Source: Polydactylus sextarius
Taxonomy: Eukaryota; Chordata; Actinopteri; Polynemidae
Direction of reading: 5' to 3'
DNA length: 64,000 bases
NCBI GenBank assembly: GCA_016801845.1
Contig: CM028911.1
Span: 7,920,885-7,984,884, forward strand
Numbering within the stretch: the stretch's first letter is position 1; each line of letters begins with the position of its first letter. The notes beneath the pieces are model-generated. The model was given only the letters and a program-made list of their open reading frames with translations, made no database searches and had not been told where the DNA came from. This document shows, in pieces, positions 14,201-28,700 of this stretch. The position numbers were made by a program, and so were the translations under genes.

Positions 14201-17200
14201 CAAACAGTCGATTCACTGATCATCAGAAACTTAATGAAGCTCGGTTAGTAATTTAAGCTTTCTAGAGCATTGGTCAGATTAAATAAACAACCGGAGGCAT
14301 TACCACTAATATTATATCTGATGAGAATTTGATCATCTGACCTCAGTTCTCAATAAGAAATGGCGCCACTCACCCCAGTAATCCTCAGGACACCCTCGAT
14401 GCTGGCGAAGGCAAAGTAGAGGATGCCGAGACCCACAACTCTGTGCATCACTGTCCCCAGTCGAGGCCTAAAATGAAAGAGGAAAAATATGTTTGCTGTT
14501 TTTTTTTTTTTTCCCAGTAAAGAAAATGTAGTTGTGTATCTCTGGGCACATGTGGGCTCACGTACTTAACGATGCCATAACCGAGACTGACGATGATGAC
14601 GAGCAATCGAGCCAAAGTCCTCTTGAGAGCAGAGACCAGCTCGGCGAAGATCAACAAGCCTGAAGCTGAAAGAAAAACAGAAACAGTGGATACAGTGGAC
14701 ACAAATTACATTTAAAAACAAAACATCTTACTATCTCAGTGGCATGAATATCGTCTAAGGATCTGCAGATGCTCACAAGCAGAGCCAACGGCATTGGTGT
14801 TCTCATATTCAGCGCAGAAGACGGCCTTCTCCACCATCCCAAGGAATATGACCCCTGCTATCCAGAACTGGATCCTCAGCAGATCCTTCCAGTAGCACGC
14901 TGCCCAGACAAACCACAGCAGCGCGTACAGGATGTACATTATGCACATCACCATGTAGAACTACAAACACACACACAGACAGACAGACAGAGAGAGGGGT
15001 TTAGACTAGAGACACATATGGGAGTAGTTGGTCTTCATTAGCTAGAGACCAAATTCCACAAAAACGAACACTCCATCCAAAAACATTCTCAGAGAACTGA
15101 GTGTTCAGGGAAACTTACAAAGGTTTGGACATGTCAGCTGTAGCTCACTTTAAATATAATGAAGTTCACAGACATTTGCTTTTCAAATGTGACTTTTCAA
15201 TCACATTTGAAAAGGCAGCACTGAATTCCCTGCCCAGACAATACAGCTGCACATGATAAGCCCACAACATTTTGTTGGGAGCAGTTGCCAACATAATGGG
15301 GGTCTGTGTTTTTTTGCCCCTAGAAGAAACAATGTCTTTATGTATGAAGTCAGATGCTAATCTTCGAGTTTATGAAATGTGATCCGCCCAGTTCCCTGGA
15401 CTGGATTGTACTGGGTTTATTGGAGCCACCACTGCATGCAATACTGTGTTTTAACAATGTTGCTTTAAAGTACTGAACACATATTTTGACTTAACATCGA
15501 GAGTGGACTACTACCCTCATTTAGAGGCAGTACAAATGTGCAAATACTGACAAATAATTAATTATTGTTTGTGCCTTAATTCACAATAACTGATTCCACA
15601 TTATCATATACTTACAATCATGAGAGGCCATTCTGTGATAGATATGTAGCCATGGCTGCCTTTCATCACCACATTAACTGGAAAAACAAAAGACAGATAT
15701 TAAACAACTGAAGCATGACAGTGTTTCCCAACACACTAAGAATTTGTTTGTGGTTGTGACAAAATATAACATGACTCTTCAGTATTTACTACCAGCTTCT
15801 GATTAGGGAAGTCATTTCTGCAGACGAATGCACCACTATTACAAAGCAGATACAGTTCCTGCCCCCCCAGACAAATGTAACTATTAGTTTCTCTTAATGT
15901 TTAAAAAATGAAACCTGTTAAATTCCAGTTGACTTCCGGTTTACTTGACACAATCTTAACAACCAGCAGGTAAGGCCCATCCTTCCATGTGGTGGCTATG
16001 ACGTTGGCTTTGATATTTCCACTTCTGTTCTTCCCGGTGGTGGTGCTGTCATATTCCTCAGTAATCCATCTGGTCAGGTTTCCCTGAGGCTTTACAAAAT
16101 AAACAGTTAATGGTGTTAAAACAGTACATTAAAAACAATGTACTTCAAGTGTGTTTTTTCCACAGTACTTTGTTCTCAACTGGTGGGACGACGGGATGTG
16201 GATCTGCCTTGGCTTTCTGAAATAGAGAAGTTTTTACTGGAGGTTATCATAAAGAAAACAGACAATGTATAAAAGATGATAAATGCCATGATGCTAAGTA
16301 TGTGACCATCCTGGGGAGACTAATCTGTAAACTTACTTTGAGCATTGGAAAAGACTGCAGTCCATTTTTGCATTGTATGGGACCGTGTTGGTGTTGGATG
16401 TACTCTCCTCCTCCGAGTGGATTTGGATCTAAGCTCTCACCACGACTCAGAGGCGTCTTGTCATACATTTCCTAAAGACAATAACAAATCAGCACTCGTA
16501 AATATTGATGTCTAGACTTTTTTTTTTTTTTATTACTGTGACGTTAAGCTTCTGAACTTACTTCAATATTGTTGAATTCATTGTGGCAGGGGTAGTATTT
16601 TAAATACCAGTTGATAGTGAAGGTCAACTCATCAGGACAGCCAAAAGACACAACTGGAAAACAAAGATGCAGGTGGTGATAAACACATGGGACAAAAAAT
16701 TTTGTGGTAGGTCCTGTAGTGGCAATTTTATATCTGGAATGCCATGTAGAGCATGGGATGAACAGGAAAAAGTGCAGAATCTCCATCACTTGAGTCTTGA
16801 GCATATCTTCAGTGTCTTACCTTTCAGTTCAATGTCAGTGTCTTTATACATTGACTTCCTTAACAGCAGTGGTCTTGAGGTCTATGGGATAGTAAATAAA
16901 GTTTATGAACTGCAGCATAACCGGGGGATTAATATTCTTATCAGACAAGTTCAATAATTGAAGTGATTAATCATTTAGGCTGGCTGTGGCTCAGGCTAAG
17001 ACCCAATCATAAAAGAGGGGAAAAAGACATGTGGATCAGGTGAACAGGAACAGTTGATCCTGCCCATTGGTGTGAGTGTACATGTCTCAGTCGTCTGAGT
17101 GCAGTAGCAGGGTAGCAACCTCTCCAGGTTTCACCCTGCCACTCAGCAAACCTAATACTTCACCTCAGTATAGGGACAAAGACGACAACAGAGGAAAACT

Positions 17201-17938
17201 GACACTTCTCTGTACTTAAATTATTGATCAAGGCCTTCGATTTCTCATTTGACTACGTCTGGAAACTACAGCTGAAACGTGAAAAATAAAAGGAATGACA
17301 CTACTGTACAAGTGAGAAGGACTTGGACTGTGGACAAACTTTCATTGCGTGACGTATATTACAACAATGATCTGATGCAGGTTGAAACAAACAGTGAAAC
17401 AAATGAAGTAAACTGAAAACACAGGCCAAACAAGTAGATATACAGGAATGAGAAGTGTTAGTCAAAGTGTGGTTACGTGGTTAGGAACACAATGTCATCA
17501 AGATTGCAAAAGCTTTTGGACAGCTAACTTCAACTGAAGCTGCTGTTAGCCAGCTGCTAACTGCTAATTAGCTAACGCAACAACATACTCCGCTCTTTTT
17601 GTTTTGTACATTAAATCGATATCTATTATGGGTGGACAGTCGTAAAAAAGTAAATATGATACCACTAATACAGGAAAGGTTACACAACTGTCACACAGCT
17701 GATGACAAGCTAGCATAACAAGCCTAATATGGCTAACGCTAGCTACTCGATGCTCTATTTCTTAAGCTACTTCTAGTAAGATACTCACATTTCCAACTGT
17801 GATTGTCCATACTCCTCTCTCTGGAGCTGCGTCCGCAGCATTTATGATACTGAGAAAAAGGACACAAAGGACTCCCCATAAGTAAAAACCACCTCTGGTA
17901 GAACAGCTCCACGTCCTCATTCTTACTACGACAGCCAT
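11221..17938 (-). CDS. tmem87b: Transmembrane protein 87B, complete, 19 coding exons
   Basis: GOLD-domain seven-pass membrane protein of the LU7TM family, Golgi/endosomal and linked to retrograde transport. Coding exons in transcript order: 17789-17938, 16821-16881, 16562-16653, 16337-16471, 16169-16216, 15915-16083, 15616-15677, 14777-14960, 14566-14665, 14374-14467, 13988-14070, 12758-12855, 12590-12648, 12392-12495, 12215-12288, 12016-12086, 11771-11823, 11634-11664, 11221-11262. They total 1710 bases, 569 aa, close to the mammalian length. The N-terminus has a hydrophobic signal peptide (roughly residues 14-36), then a luminal domain, then seven membrane segments from about residue 235. 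The tail is acidic (MDDSDDEEIEEF) and ends EIMTTKYEMSKLE. Motifs RPSANNQRYAF and LYRHF..NTLIFAV fit the family. The intron after 12392-12495 has a GC donor. TMEM87A is the alternative, but synteny favours 87B. Confidence 0.95.
12386..12391 (-). other. tmem87b: Non-canonical GC splice donor in tmem87b
   Basis: On the minus strand the exon ends CAACCAAAG and the intron begins GCAAGT. Only this junction keeps the frame (ANNQR joined to YAFTPL). Moving the donor to the nearby GTAGCA shifts the frame. Apart from the C, the site is a consensus donor, as is typical of GC-AG introns. Confidence 0.85.
15179..15214. repeat. 14-bp perfect inverted repeat in a tmem87b intron
   Basis: The arms CTTTTCAAATGTGA (15179-15192) and TCACATTTGAAAAG (15201-15214) are exact reverse complements around an 8-base spacer. 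It lies in the intron between coding exons 7 and 8. No function is known. Confidence 0.8.
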
Positions 17939-19740
17939 GTTGGTTGGGGGCTGGTGTTATAAGTTAGCTGGTGTTCATGTTAACCGGGGCCAAAAGCCGC
18001 TCTAGATGCTGTATCCGCAGATTCGTTGTTTTCTGAACAACAGTTACCTGAGGAATAGAATTATAATAAATCAAATAAAAACAACAAACGTATAAGAACA
18101 TTTTTTTTCCAGCTTAACTATCAATTATCTCTCAACTTAGTTTATTTTGGTTGATTGTGACAGTGATATAACGATATTACACTCATTTCTTATTAACAGT
18201 TTCAGTCATTCAGGCTACCGTAAGCGTTATCCTCGCTAGTAGTATTAGCATTTAGGTTAGCAATTATGTTTGTCTGACAAGACTGACGTTTAATAATTTT
18301 ACTTTGCCTTGATATGCCTTGATATGCAAAAAAAAAAGTAGCACGTCATTGTAATAAAGGGAGCAGCAAATGACCTGTGTGCTACCTAGTGGCTCTGGTG
18401 TCTGACACTCACTCACATGTCGGCAGCAAATGTATGTGTGTGTAGTGACTATCTTCAGATAACACGGGTGTGTTCCCTGATTCAATAACGTGTCAAACGA
18501 CCGACGGACTTAACAACATTTCCACGGTTAAATTGCAGAGCTGTTTGATGGTGTAATGCGGGTGTCAAAAATCCCGTCATGGTCCTGAGAACATTTTTTT
18601 TCATTTCTTTGTGGCCAGCATTTTTCACGTTTGTAGTTGATGTTCACTCGTTTTTGTTTATTTTTCATTAACCATCGATGATTTTTTTTTGGCAAAGTGA
18701 ATGGTCCTCACAAATTCATTGGTCTGTTGTTCAAAAAAATGGTGAATCTGCAGATGCTACAACTATAGCACCATATGGCACCACTTAACATAAACACCAG
18801 TTAACCTAGAACACTGAGACTCCTCCCTGAAGGAGGCGCCTCTGAACAAATCACCTGTAAGAAGAGAAACCTGTGTGACTACCTGAGAAACCTGCACCAC
18901 TGCTGTTACCAGTCGATACTCAGACACGCCTTAATGATATGAAAATGTAAAAACATGACACTGATTTGTCAAACACACATTAACACGTGATTTTATATGG
19001 CAGGTGCTTAAGTAACCATCAGTATCACCTAGAATCCCCTCTGCTATCTTAAAGAAGTGATCATGACAAATAAAACTGGACAAATGACATATTCTCATCT
19101 ACTTCTCTACTTTATTTTAATAGAGTTGTGGGGTACATCTGACTCCTACTTCTGCGTATTAAATCAACACTGAAAGTATGTTAATATGTCTATAGACTTT
19201 TACACCCTGCCTAAATTATACTATCACTAGAATTATCTTAAATACTTTGTGAAAATCTGAGACAATAATTTCCCTGACAGATCAATAAGCTATCATTATA
19301 TATCTATACACCCACTTGCATATCTAAATGATCATGATGTGAACAAATATCGCCAGAATGTTTCCCAGTTTAATGATCGAGTCCCAGACAAGTCAATAAA
19401 GCATTTATTTATATAGTATACAAGATCACTTTATAAATGTTCTGTACATTTCTATATTTACATCGTGACAGAATTCATTACAGTAAACAATTTCACAGTT
19501 CAGTGTATCTTAAGCTTATCAGGACATGTGCATCAACAGGTTTGTTGTAGACACACAGACAACATTCCTAACACTGAAATATAAAGGCCGTCAACGTAAA
19601 GCATAAACTGCTCATGTAACAATACTATAGAAAGTCCACATAATGTCAAAGTGCTCCCAGTGTGACGAGGCAAAAATGTTTAGTACTGATGGATCAAGGT
19701 GACAGATTTATTACAGTTTTAATCTGCTGGGTACCAATCG
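17939..19740. other. tmem87b promoter/5' region and mertk 3' UTR
   Basis: The stretch just above 17938 should hold the tmem87b 5' UTR and promoter; no TATA box stands out. From the mertk stop at 19741 downward lies the mertk 3' UTR. A minus-strand poly-A hexamer (TTTATT on plus) is at 19404-19409 in an AT-rich setting, giving a 3' UTR near 350 bases, and further candidates lie near 19.11 kb. A 10-base unit CCTTGATATG occurs twice near 18307-18326. No other gene is seen. Confidence 0.45.
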
Positions 19741-22700
19741 TTACAGCAGGAGAGAAGTGTCACTTGAGCCATGATCCATGCCTGTTGCATCAGCAACCAT
19801 GTCTCCATTTCCTTGACTTAAAGCGTCATTGGACAAAAGAGGAGTGTCTGCTGCAGGAGACCTCAGGGAAGGATCAGAGGAGATCACAACCACATAACGA
19901 TCGCTCTCCTCGTCATCCTCGTCCTCCAGGCTCCCATGAATGTCCGCAGTAACTACTGAATTTTCTGCTGCTCGTTGGCTACAGGAAGGAGAGGAGCTGA
20001 ACACAGGACGTTCTGCAGGAAGCATTTCTCCATTAGGATCCTCCTCAGGAAAGCTGGTGTTAATATAGATTATATCGTCTCTGCTGGAAGACTCCGGGAG
20101 CTTTTCCGTCAGCTTTTCCAACATTTCCCGCAGCTGGGGAAAGAAGGGTCGGTCCAGCGGATCAGCCCTCCAACAGCTGTACATGATCTCATACCTAAAC
20201 GCAGGTAATAAAGGAAATAATTCAGTTAATAAAGCTGAAGATGATGTTTTTTTTCTAAGAACTTTGTTTTGGGACGGTGATCACTCAACATGAGGAATTC
20301 ATTTCAGTGAAATCTCAAGCCTAAAAAACACCTTTGTAACTCTGAAACTCAGTTTCTATTCTCAGTGATAAGCAACGACTAGGGGAACTGAAAAAAGAAA
20401 GCACTATATATCAGTAGTTCAAGTACAAAGCAACTTCTAGGTGTCCAAATTTAACTTATAATTTGCTGCAACAGAAAGTTAAAGAAAGAAAGAAAGAAGA
20501 ACAATGTACTAGCGGCTTTCTGTTGTGGAACTTAACTGCTGATACAGAAAGTGGCAACATAAAAAAAATGTGACAAACAACGAACAAACCTATTCCTGTA
20601 TTTATTTATCAAAAGTGTGCTGTTGGCTGTACTGTTACACAATCAAAATTCAACATTTGTGTCCAGAAGACAACACTTACAGCTCATCCAAACAATCGGC
20701 TGGTTGCTTCAGTCTGTGTCCTTCAACCAGGTAGTCATAAATCTCATGGTTTGGGATGCCAGGGTAGGGCGTCATGCCTCGTGTAGCAATCTCCCACATG
20801 GTAATACCAAATGCCCACTAAAAGACAGAAAATATTAATTTTAGATAGTTAGTTACTAGATAGATAGTTAATTAACTTTTCACATCATGTCAATAACTTA
20901 AAATTCATGTCACAAACTGTAATTTTCTTTCCTGGGACTAAAAATCAGGAGTCAAGAAATTTGATTTTAATTTGTACTCTACTACTTTCAGAGTAGTATC
21001 CTAAATGCTGAAGCCTTAAAAATACCACAAATTGATAAATGATGTGAGAGAGGCAGTCAAAACCACAGCTTTACCACACCCTTACAAGGAAATAAGCTGA
21101 CTAGTTAATGATGAGTAAATTCAGCTGAACCCTCTGTGTGAATATTAGGCAAAAAGATTTGAAATTTGTGTAAGTGTACTGTAAAACAGAAAATAGGAAG
21201 TAGCAGAGTAAAACAGAAAATAAGAAGTAAAAGAGTTACTGGAAGAGATTATATGTTCTCTTTGTCTGACACATTCACATATTTGACTATTATGGCCAAG
21301 GACTGACAGTGAAGAACAGACGGGGTCAGATGGAGTGCTTACCACGTCACTTTTCACAGTAAAAACTCTGTCTGCCAGACTCTCCACTGCAATCCATTTC
21401 ACAGGCATTTTGGCTATCCTGCCTTGCCTGTAATAATCTCCACTGTAGATCTTTTTCGATAGCCCAAAGTCTGCTACACACACTGTCATGTCATCACGCA
21501 GCCTGCCAGACAAACAAACAACAGACTTTATATTATACAGGATAAGAACACCAGTTGAATAATTAATTCCAGATAAGTTTTCTACTTAATTAAAAGACAT
21601 CTAATAAAAATGTTTTTTTGTATTTGAAACGTACATGCAATTACGAGCCGCCAGGTCACGATGAAGAAAGTTACGCCCGCTGAGATACTCCATACCCAAA
21701 GCAATGTCAACCATGAACCTCAGGAGGGACTGAGTGGGCAAAAACTGTGGTAAAACAAACAATTATAAGTTAGTGTTACTTAGTGTCACAGCGATTTAAT
21801 ATGCAATATGTGTAGTTCAGTTTTTGGCAGAAACTTGCCATTGGATTCTCTGAAAGGCGTGAGCGCAGCAGGAAGCTATGCAGATCTCCATATTTCATGA
21901 AAGGTAAAATGACCATGGGCTTGGGAAAATGTCCTGGGCCTACTTCCAAGCATACACCTAAGAGAGTTCAAGCAAGTACAGACAACTAATGTGAGGATGT
22001 GTAAATGAAAATTGACCAAGAACAAGATCAAAGTAAATGTGATTCTACACTTGTTAGAGGTGGTGCATTAGTCGTACCAAGCAGTCTGATGACATTAGGG
22101 TGGTTGAAATCTTTCATGCAGGCTGCCTCATTCAGGAACTCTTCTATCTCTCTTTGAGAGAAGCTATCCACTGTTTGAAGAAGGAAAAGAAACATAAATA
22201 CTTGCATTTTATTCTTTAGAAATAATCAATTGATATGGCTTGGTAGTGAAAAAATCCTCACGTTTCATTGTCTTGACGGCGACTTTTTCCGATGTTCCGT
22301 CTGGTTGTTGTAAACGTCCCTCTACCACGGAGCCAAATTCACCTGACACATCAAACCAAATCATTAACACTTCATACACTGCAGGGAATGCATTATTATC
22401 TATTTTAATCTTGTGATGACAACATGGAAAGGAATGGCTCTTCTGTATACAGGTTTCCAAAAATAAATCTATTCACTCACCCTCTCCAAGAATCTTCCCT
22501 ATCGAAAGCAAGTTCCTCAGGACCATGACGTCCTGAAGTTTGGCCTGGAGTTCAGCACTAATGCCAAGACTTCCCACTGTAAATAGAAGCCACTCAAGTT
22601 ATTGTTTATCTTAGAAAAGCACCTTGATAAGAATGACTTAAATGTCTGCAGGCATATTGTTTTTTTCCCACGCTAACATTCAAAAACATACGTGTGACTT

Positions 22701-25700
22701 CGATGGCTGATCGGTTGTAGGTTCTCTGAGGTTTATATTGTACGATGGCTTGTGGCTTTTCTTCACCTCTAAACACTCGCCTGCAGGGGGGGACAGGGTA
22801 AAAGAAAAAACAGGGAAAGCTGAATGGTGAGTTGATCCTTTCACTTAGTTACATAAGCTGACATTCGAGGTGGTCATAGTTTAGGAAGTCCTCTGAGTTG
22901 TTTCTTTCCTGAATGGGTTTAGATTCTGTTTTTCCTATCTGAGCTGCAGCCTGTGACACATTCCTATCCATATCCTGAGTGGCAAGACTGAGTCACAGGC
23001 TACAAAATAATAAAGTCCAGAGTATCAACAGGTGCTCGTTGTCTGTCCAGCTGCATAGTTATTACTGTTGATAATGATGATTAAGAGGAAGCAAAGGCAA
23101 TTTATTAACAGAATCCAAAAGCATTTAGTTTTTTTAAATCTTACTGCTGCAGGGGGGATTACTCAACGTCCCCTTTGTGTTAGTGTAAAACGAACAACAA
23201 CATCAAATCTTTCATGTTTTAAATGAGAGTAAAGAGCAGATTGTGCCAATAAAGAGGTCACAAATGCAGTGAAGAGTAGCATTCACAGATTTAAGTCCAT
23301 CAATCTTGGAGCAATATTGGTAATTTAAGTTAAATATTTTCAGTCAGTAATTAAATCAACACTAGGTGTCCGCATGGAAGACGAAAGGAAATGTTAAAGT
23401 CCACGTACCCAAACCAATAATCAGAAGTCCTGTTGCGTACACAGACACCCCCCCAGAGGATAATCAGCAGAAGACAGATGCCACACACCACACCCAACAC
23501 CACATAGACAGAGTCTGGAACCCCAGGGTCAGGGCTGGGTGACGGGAACACGGATTCTGAGTCACAAAGAAGAAAGGATGAGCAAAGAATATGTATCTGA
23601 ATTAAAGCACATTATAAAAGAAACTGCCATCCAATGTGGTTAAAACACTGTATTTAGGCTCAATACTGTACTGTATCTATTCAGAGGAAGTCAAATATAG
23701 TGAAATACATCAGCTCAATTACAGATGCTGGTTCATAAAGTGTATAGTTCCCAGATCATGATATGAGGAGATAAATGAGTAGATCTGCTTACTGTCTTCT
23801 GGCACAAACAGCGTCACTGGGGGACTGACCATGCCGCTCCCTGCCTGTGTGCATGCAGCCACCTCCACACTGTAGGTTGTGTTGAATTCTTTCACAGCTA
23901 CAAAGGCTGAGGTGGTGTAACTGTGGACCTGAAATAAAACAGCAGCAGAGGTCATTTAAGGATTGTGTTTAGTGCCATAATTTGAAAGTTTAACCTGGTG
24001 CTTTTTTTCACCTTATTTTTAAACCTAATGCACTAAAACAAACTAGAAATGCAACTGAAAAGCAACTGAATGTAATGAAAGACAAAAAACAAAAAGAGGA
24101 AGGAGACAAACTTTCTGAATTAGCTTATTTGCTGCAGTGGAAGGCAGCATGTGACAAACAATATCCTGAATTTCACAACACCACATTGTAACATCTGGGG
24201 TTCCTCTGCTTCGCTAATGTGCTGACAGTCTGACGGGACGAATGCTGAACTCATGATTAACAGTCTGCCATGTCTGTGGCACCAAACAAAAGGCAACACG
24301 TGGTCATGTATTCTTAAAACCGCAATGGCTTTATAAATTTTGGGAATCAGCTCCAAAATTCAAAAGGAGATGACGGCACCACAACTTCTACCATAAAACA
24401 CCAACACGTATGACTGTGTAATGATCCCACTTCCTCCTTCTTTTATTTTATCCTCCAATTCTAATTCAATTTAATTCTGTTTGTTTTGACTTTTTCCCCA
24501 ATTTAAGGAACTGTTTTAAGGAGCCAGGTGGGCAGCTTCCAGTCATTGGTAATATTACAAATCCTTTGTATGTGGTGACATCAGTAAGTGACTGAACAGT
24601 ACATAAGCATATTTGACCCTATGTTACACATCCCATTGTAGTCTTTTTCTATTCACTTTGTGATGACTCATGGGCACATGCTGAATGAAGAAAAACACAG
24701 ATTACCAGTTTTCACACATCAGCTTCCTTTTGGCTTCGACACAGACAGGAAGAATGGGAAGCGTGCTATTGTACTAGAGAGCACTAATGCAGCACCAGAA
24801 GCATGACTACGCACGTACAGCATCACGAAAAAAATTTGATATAAACAAATGAGGTTACATTTAAATTAAATCTTGTTCTTTCTTAGAAAGTGTTTCTAAT
24901 ATTGACAGCTTACATAAAGAACTTTCTTGGCTTCGCTCATTCATGAGGGGAAAGAAAAAAAAACTGTTGTTTCCAGATAACAGGGACGCTGACCTCTGGC
25001 ACACAGACAAAGCCTCGGAAGGATCACATATTTCCAATACGCGAGACTCGTTCTTTTCATATTTGTCATACACTGGTAATTGATTTCGGAAAGTTTTCTA
25101 AACCTATGCTGTCAAAAAAGGAGATAAATCAGAGAAAGCACCAATGAAACGGAGGAAAACAATAGTACAACTAATGCTCATTTGACCTGAATATATTTGC
25201 CCATAACTCATTTTTTTCCGTATTTGAATTCACATCAGTGTCAGTGGCCTAAATAACAGAAACACCCTGTATTTAAAACAATACAGTTAAACAGCAGTAC
25301 GTATGACAGAGGTTAACATACACTTACTGCCGCAACATCATCATCATTTTGGATATTTGCCAAAGATTAGAATAATACTGCTTTCTCAATAATGTATTGT
25401 TGTCTAAAATAGCGTTTCAGTAAATTTTTATTCTGCAAAGTCTTATCTAGAAGTTTCCACTGTTGCCGGCCGAGTTGAGCATTCCAGTGTTGGATACAAA
25501 TTGTTTTTATGAGCACTTTGGGATTCACGAGAAACACTGAAAGTAGGTTGTGGGTTTATTTCACTAATACCTGTTTGTTAAGTTGCTGCATTTTCTCTCT
25601 ATTGTGGCATCACTAGGTGTCATATGGTGAAACATGGAGAATTGTGAATCTTTTACAGGTAATGTAGTGTATTTTGATATTTGTAATAGTTTTGGCCAGA

Positions 25701-28700
25701 ACCTCACCATAACCAGGATATATGTTCCTTTTTTACCCTTCCTCTTTTTCGCTTTTGTTAATGACTTGACATGCTAAGTGAATATTTATTTACCATGTTA
25801 TTTATAAACTCACCTTTTCCTCCTGTGTGCCATGTCTGACAATGACATCATAACCGCGCAGGATGCCATTAATCTTATCTTCTGGTGGAGGCTTCCACCT
25901 GATCATCAGCCCCGACGCGTTCAGCTCTATGGTGACATTTCGGGGGAAAACTGATGGCACTGCGAGTGTGACAAGAAATAAGAAACATGTGGATGAAGAC
26001 ATCATCCAGAGTTCAACTATTTAAATAAATGAAAATAGAAACTAAAAGTAAACCCCAATTTAAATCTTTGATTACACTTTGGAATGTGGGCAATTTCTGG
26101 CACAGCATATCAAAATCTTTCAACTAAAATAATCCTTGTGATAACTTCAGGAAGGAAACTGAAACAAGTTCCACCCAGAAAGAACTTTGTTTTCTCAGTG
26201 AGACCACTCCTATTTCCTATGTGACCTCTCAGGAAAACAACAGAGATTTAGTGGATATAATTTCTTCTAAAGGAGACTTCTTCCAAGCAGAGCAGGTGGT
26301 TGTGCAACCTCTGTAAATTCCTGTAAAATTACATACTGTGACTTTAAGGAAGCTTATACTGGTAAATATGTAGGAGGCTGATACATCCCTGAAACATAAA
26401 CAAGATCCTGTTATGATAAATGGAGGAGGGGGCACAACATGGAGGTTCTTCTGAAATGTTAAATGATGTTGATGATAGTTTTTAAAGCCTTCTGGACTCA
26501 AACAACCAGAAACACATGTGTGTGTAGGTGTGTCATCAACTGTCATCTGCAAATTGTTCCACAGTTGTTTAAATTGTTTCCCTCACCTCCTTCTGTGGTG
26601 TTGCCTTGGATCCACATGCTGACAGGAGAGGTTCCCACCTCGTTGCTGCAGGACACACTCATGTTGTACTGCGTCATCGCCTGCAGCCCCGGGACTTCGC
26701 TCTGGAAAGGCGGCACCGTGACGTTGACGAACCTGGTGGTCATCACCTCCCCCTTCCGCCGACTCACCTCTTTAACCTTGAGTGAAACACACAGGAAAAG
26801 AAATGAGGCTCAATCTGAGGACATCGCCTGACGGCAATGCTTGTGTAGATTTGAGACTTACCCTGATGTGGCATTTGGCGAGGGGAGAGAAGCCGTCATG
26901 ACCAGGACTCCAACTCAGTATTAACTTATTGGACCGACTTTCCATCACGGTAATGTTTGACACAGGACTGGGAGGCACTGCAAAAAAAAAAAAAAAAAAC
27001 ATAAATCCTCATTAACTCCCTTATATGGAGGTAAACATCATCTTGCAAATTATGGGATGTCTGACAGACACACAGAGATGCAGTTTTACCTTTGATGTTA
27101 ATATGTGCTTCTCTGGAGGTGGTGACACCTTTATCGTTATAGGCTTCGCAGCTGAACTGAGTGTACTCATCCACACCTGCAAATGACACATTGGAGACAA
27201 TGTAACGCATCAGTCTTGTATAAAATCCCAAACAACTCAAGACTCAAGACTCAAGGTCATGAGAGAGCTAAATATTTTTGGAAAATCAAGCTCAACTCAG
27301 ATGTTATTTTACTTTCACAGTGGGAAGAAAAACAACAGCGTGACACATTCTCGTAAGGTTGCACACGAACATTTAATACGAACTAACTGATTTCTCTAGG
27401 GTGAAAGTTGAATCACGGGTAAAAGTGCCATGTCAGCCTCAACGGAGACGTGAATCTAGACTGAAACTGATATAATAACCAGATTTAGGTATGACTCATT
27501 GCTTGATTGTATCTCAAAAGTTCACAAAGTAGTGGCTCGTGGAGCAAGCTCAAATAGAGCCACTCCAGCGTGATGTACTGTCATAACAATCCTTTTGCTT
27601 GGTTTCTTTCCCTGGACACACAATTCATGTCTTTCAACAGTCACAGATCTGCCCAGTTAGAATAGAACTGAGGCAGCTGCTCAATAATGTCCCTTTTGTG
27701 CTTTGTTTTCCAGCGTCTCTATCTCAGAAACCTTTTCCACAAAACCAGTCACAGCAACAAGACTGTTTAGAGATGACTGGAACCAACTTGGGATGTTTTG
27801 TTTACGTTCCGTAGAATATTACAACATTCCAAAGTTCAGGAGCAGCAAAATAAAGAGTGCTGGAATTTTTTTACTAAAACACCGACTATGGTCAGTTTAT
27901 TTGCACAAAGACGGAGACTCACTTTAAATACAGTAGCTGTGATTGAATCATTTGTGCAAGAAAAATATTTACACATTTTGAGTCGTATTTGCAAAAATAA
28001 ACCCTTTAAGTTCTGTGAGAGATGTGTGAATGTAACGGCACACTTACAGCCAAGCTGTGCAAATGTGTCACATACCTCATGTCAAACTGCTTGGCAAACA
28101 GATGTTTGGGGTATAGAGGGAACTGACTGTCGGCCCAAATGACCGACTATTCTATAACTATGTAATTTCCCCGAAGAGCAAAAGAAAAAACATGTAAATA
28201 TCACTTCGCCTTTTGAGTTTTGAAACTTGGCTTCATATGATTTGTTGGAGGCTTTTTGTGGCTATGGTCATGTTAGACACAACAGATCATATTCCTATGG
28301 TGATAAGTTTTCATGGTGGGAAAAAAAAGCACCATAATATCCACAAACAACACAAATCCCCCCTATAATTGTGTTAATACGTTTTTGTAAAACAAATCTG
28401 TGTTTCCACAATACTGTGTTAATATACAACAACATCCACAAGTGGATTATGATACAAGAGACTGATCATTTGCCCAACATGTACAGTAAACTGGTTGTTT
28501 ATGAAAAAGCTGCAGCGTCTCAAACTTCTGACTCATTTAAAAAACATTATTATTGTTATGAAGTTTTTGTCAAAAAAAAAGAGGAAATGAACAAAGGTTA
28601 AGTATGACCATTTCTGCTTTCATTGTACTTGGCAAGAAAATAAAAACAAAGTGCAACAAAAACAAAAACAAAAATAATAATTGCCTTTGTTGGCCTCAAA

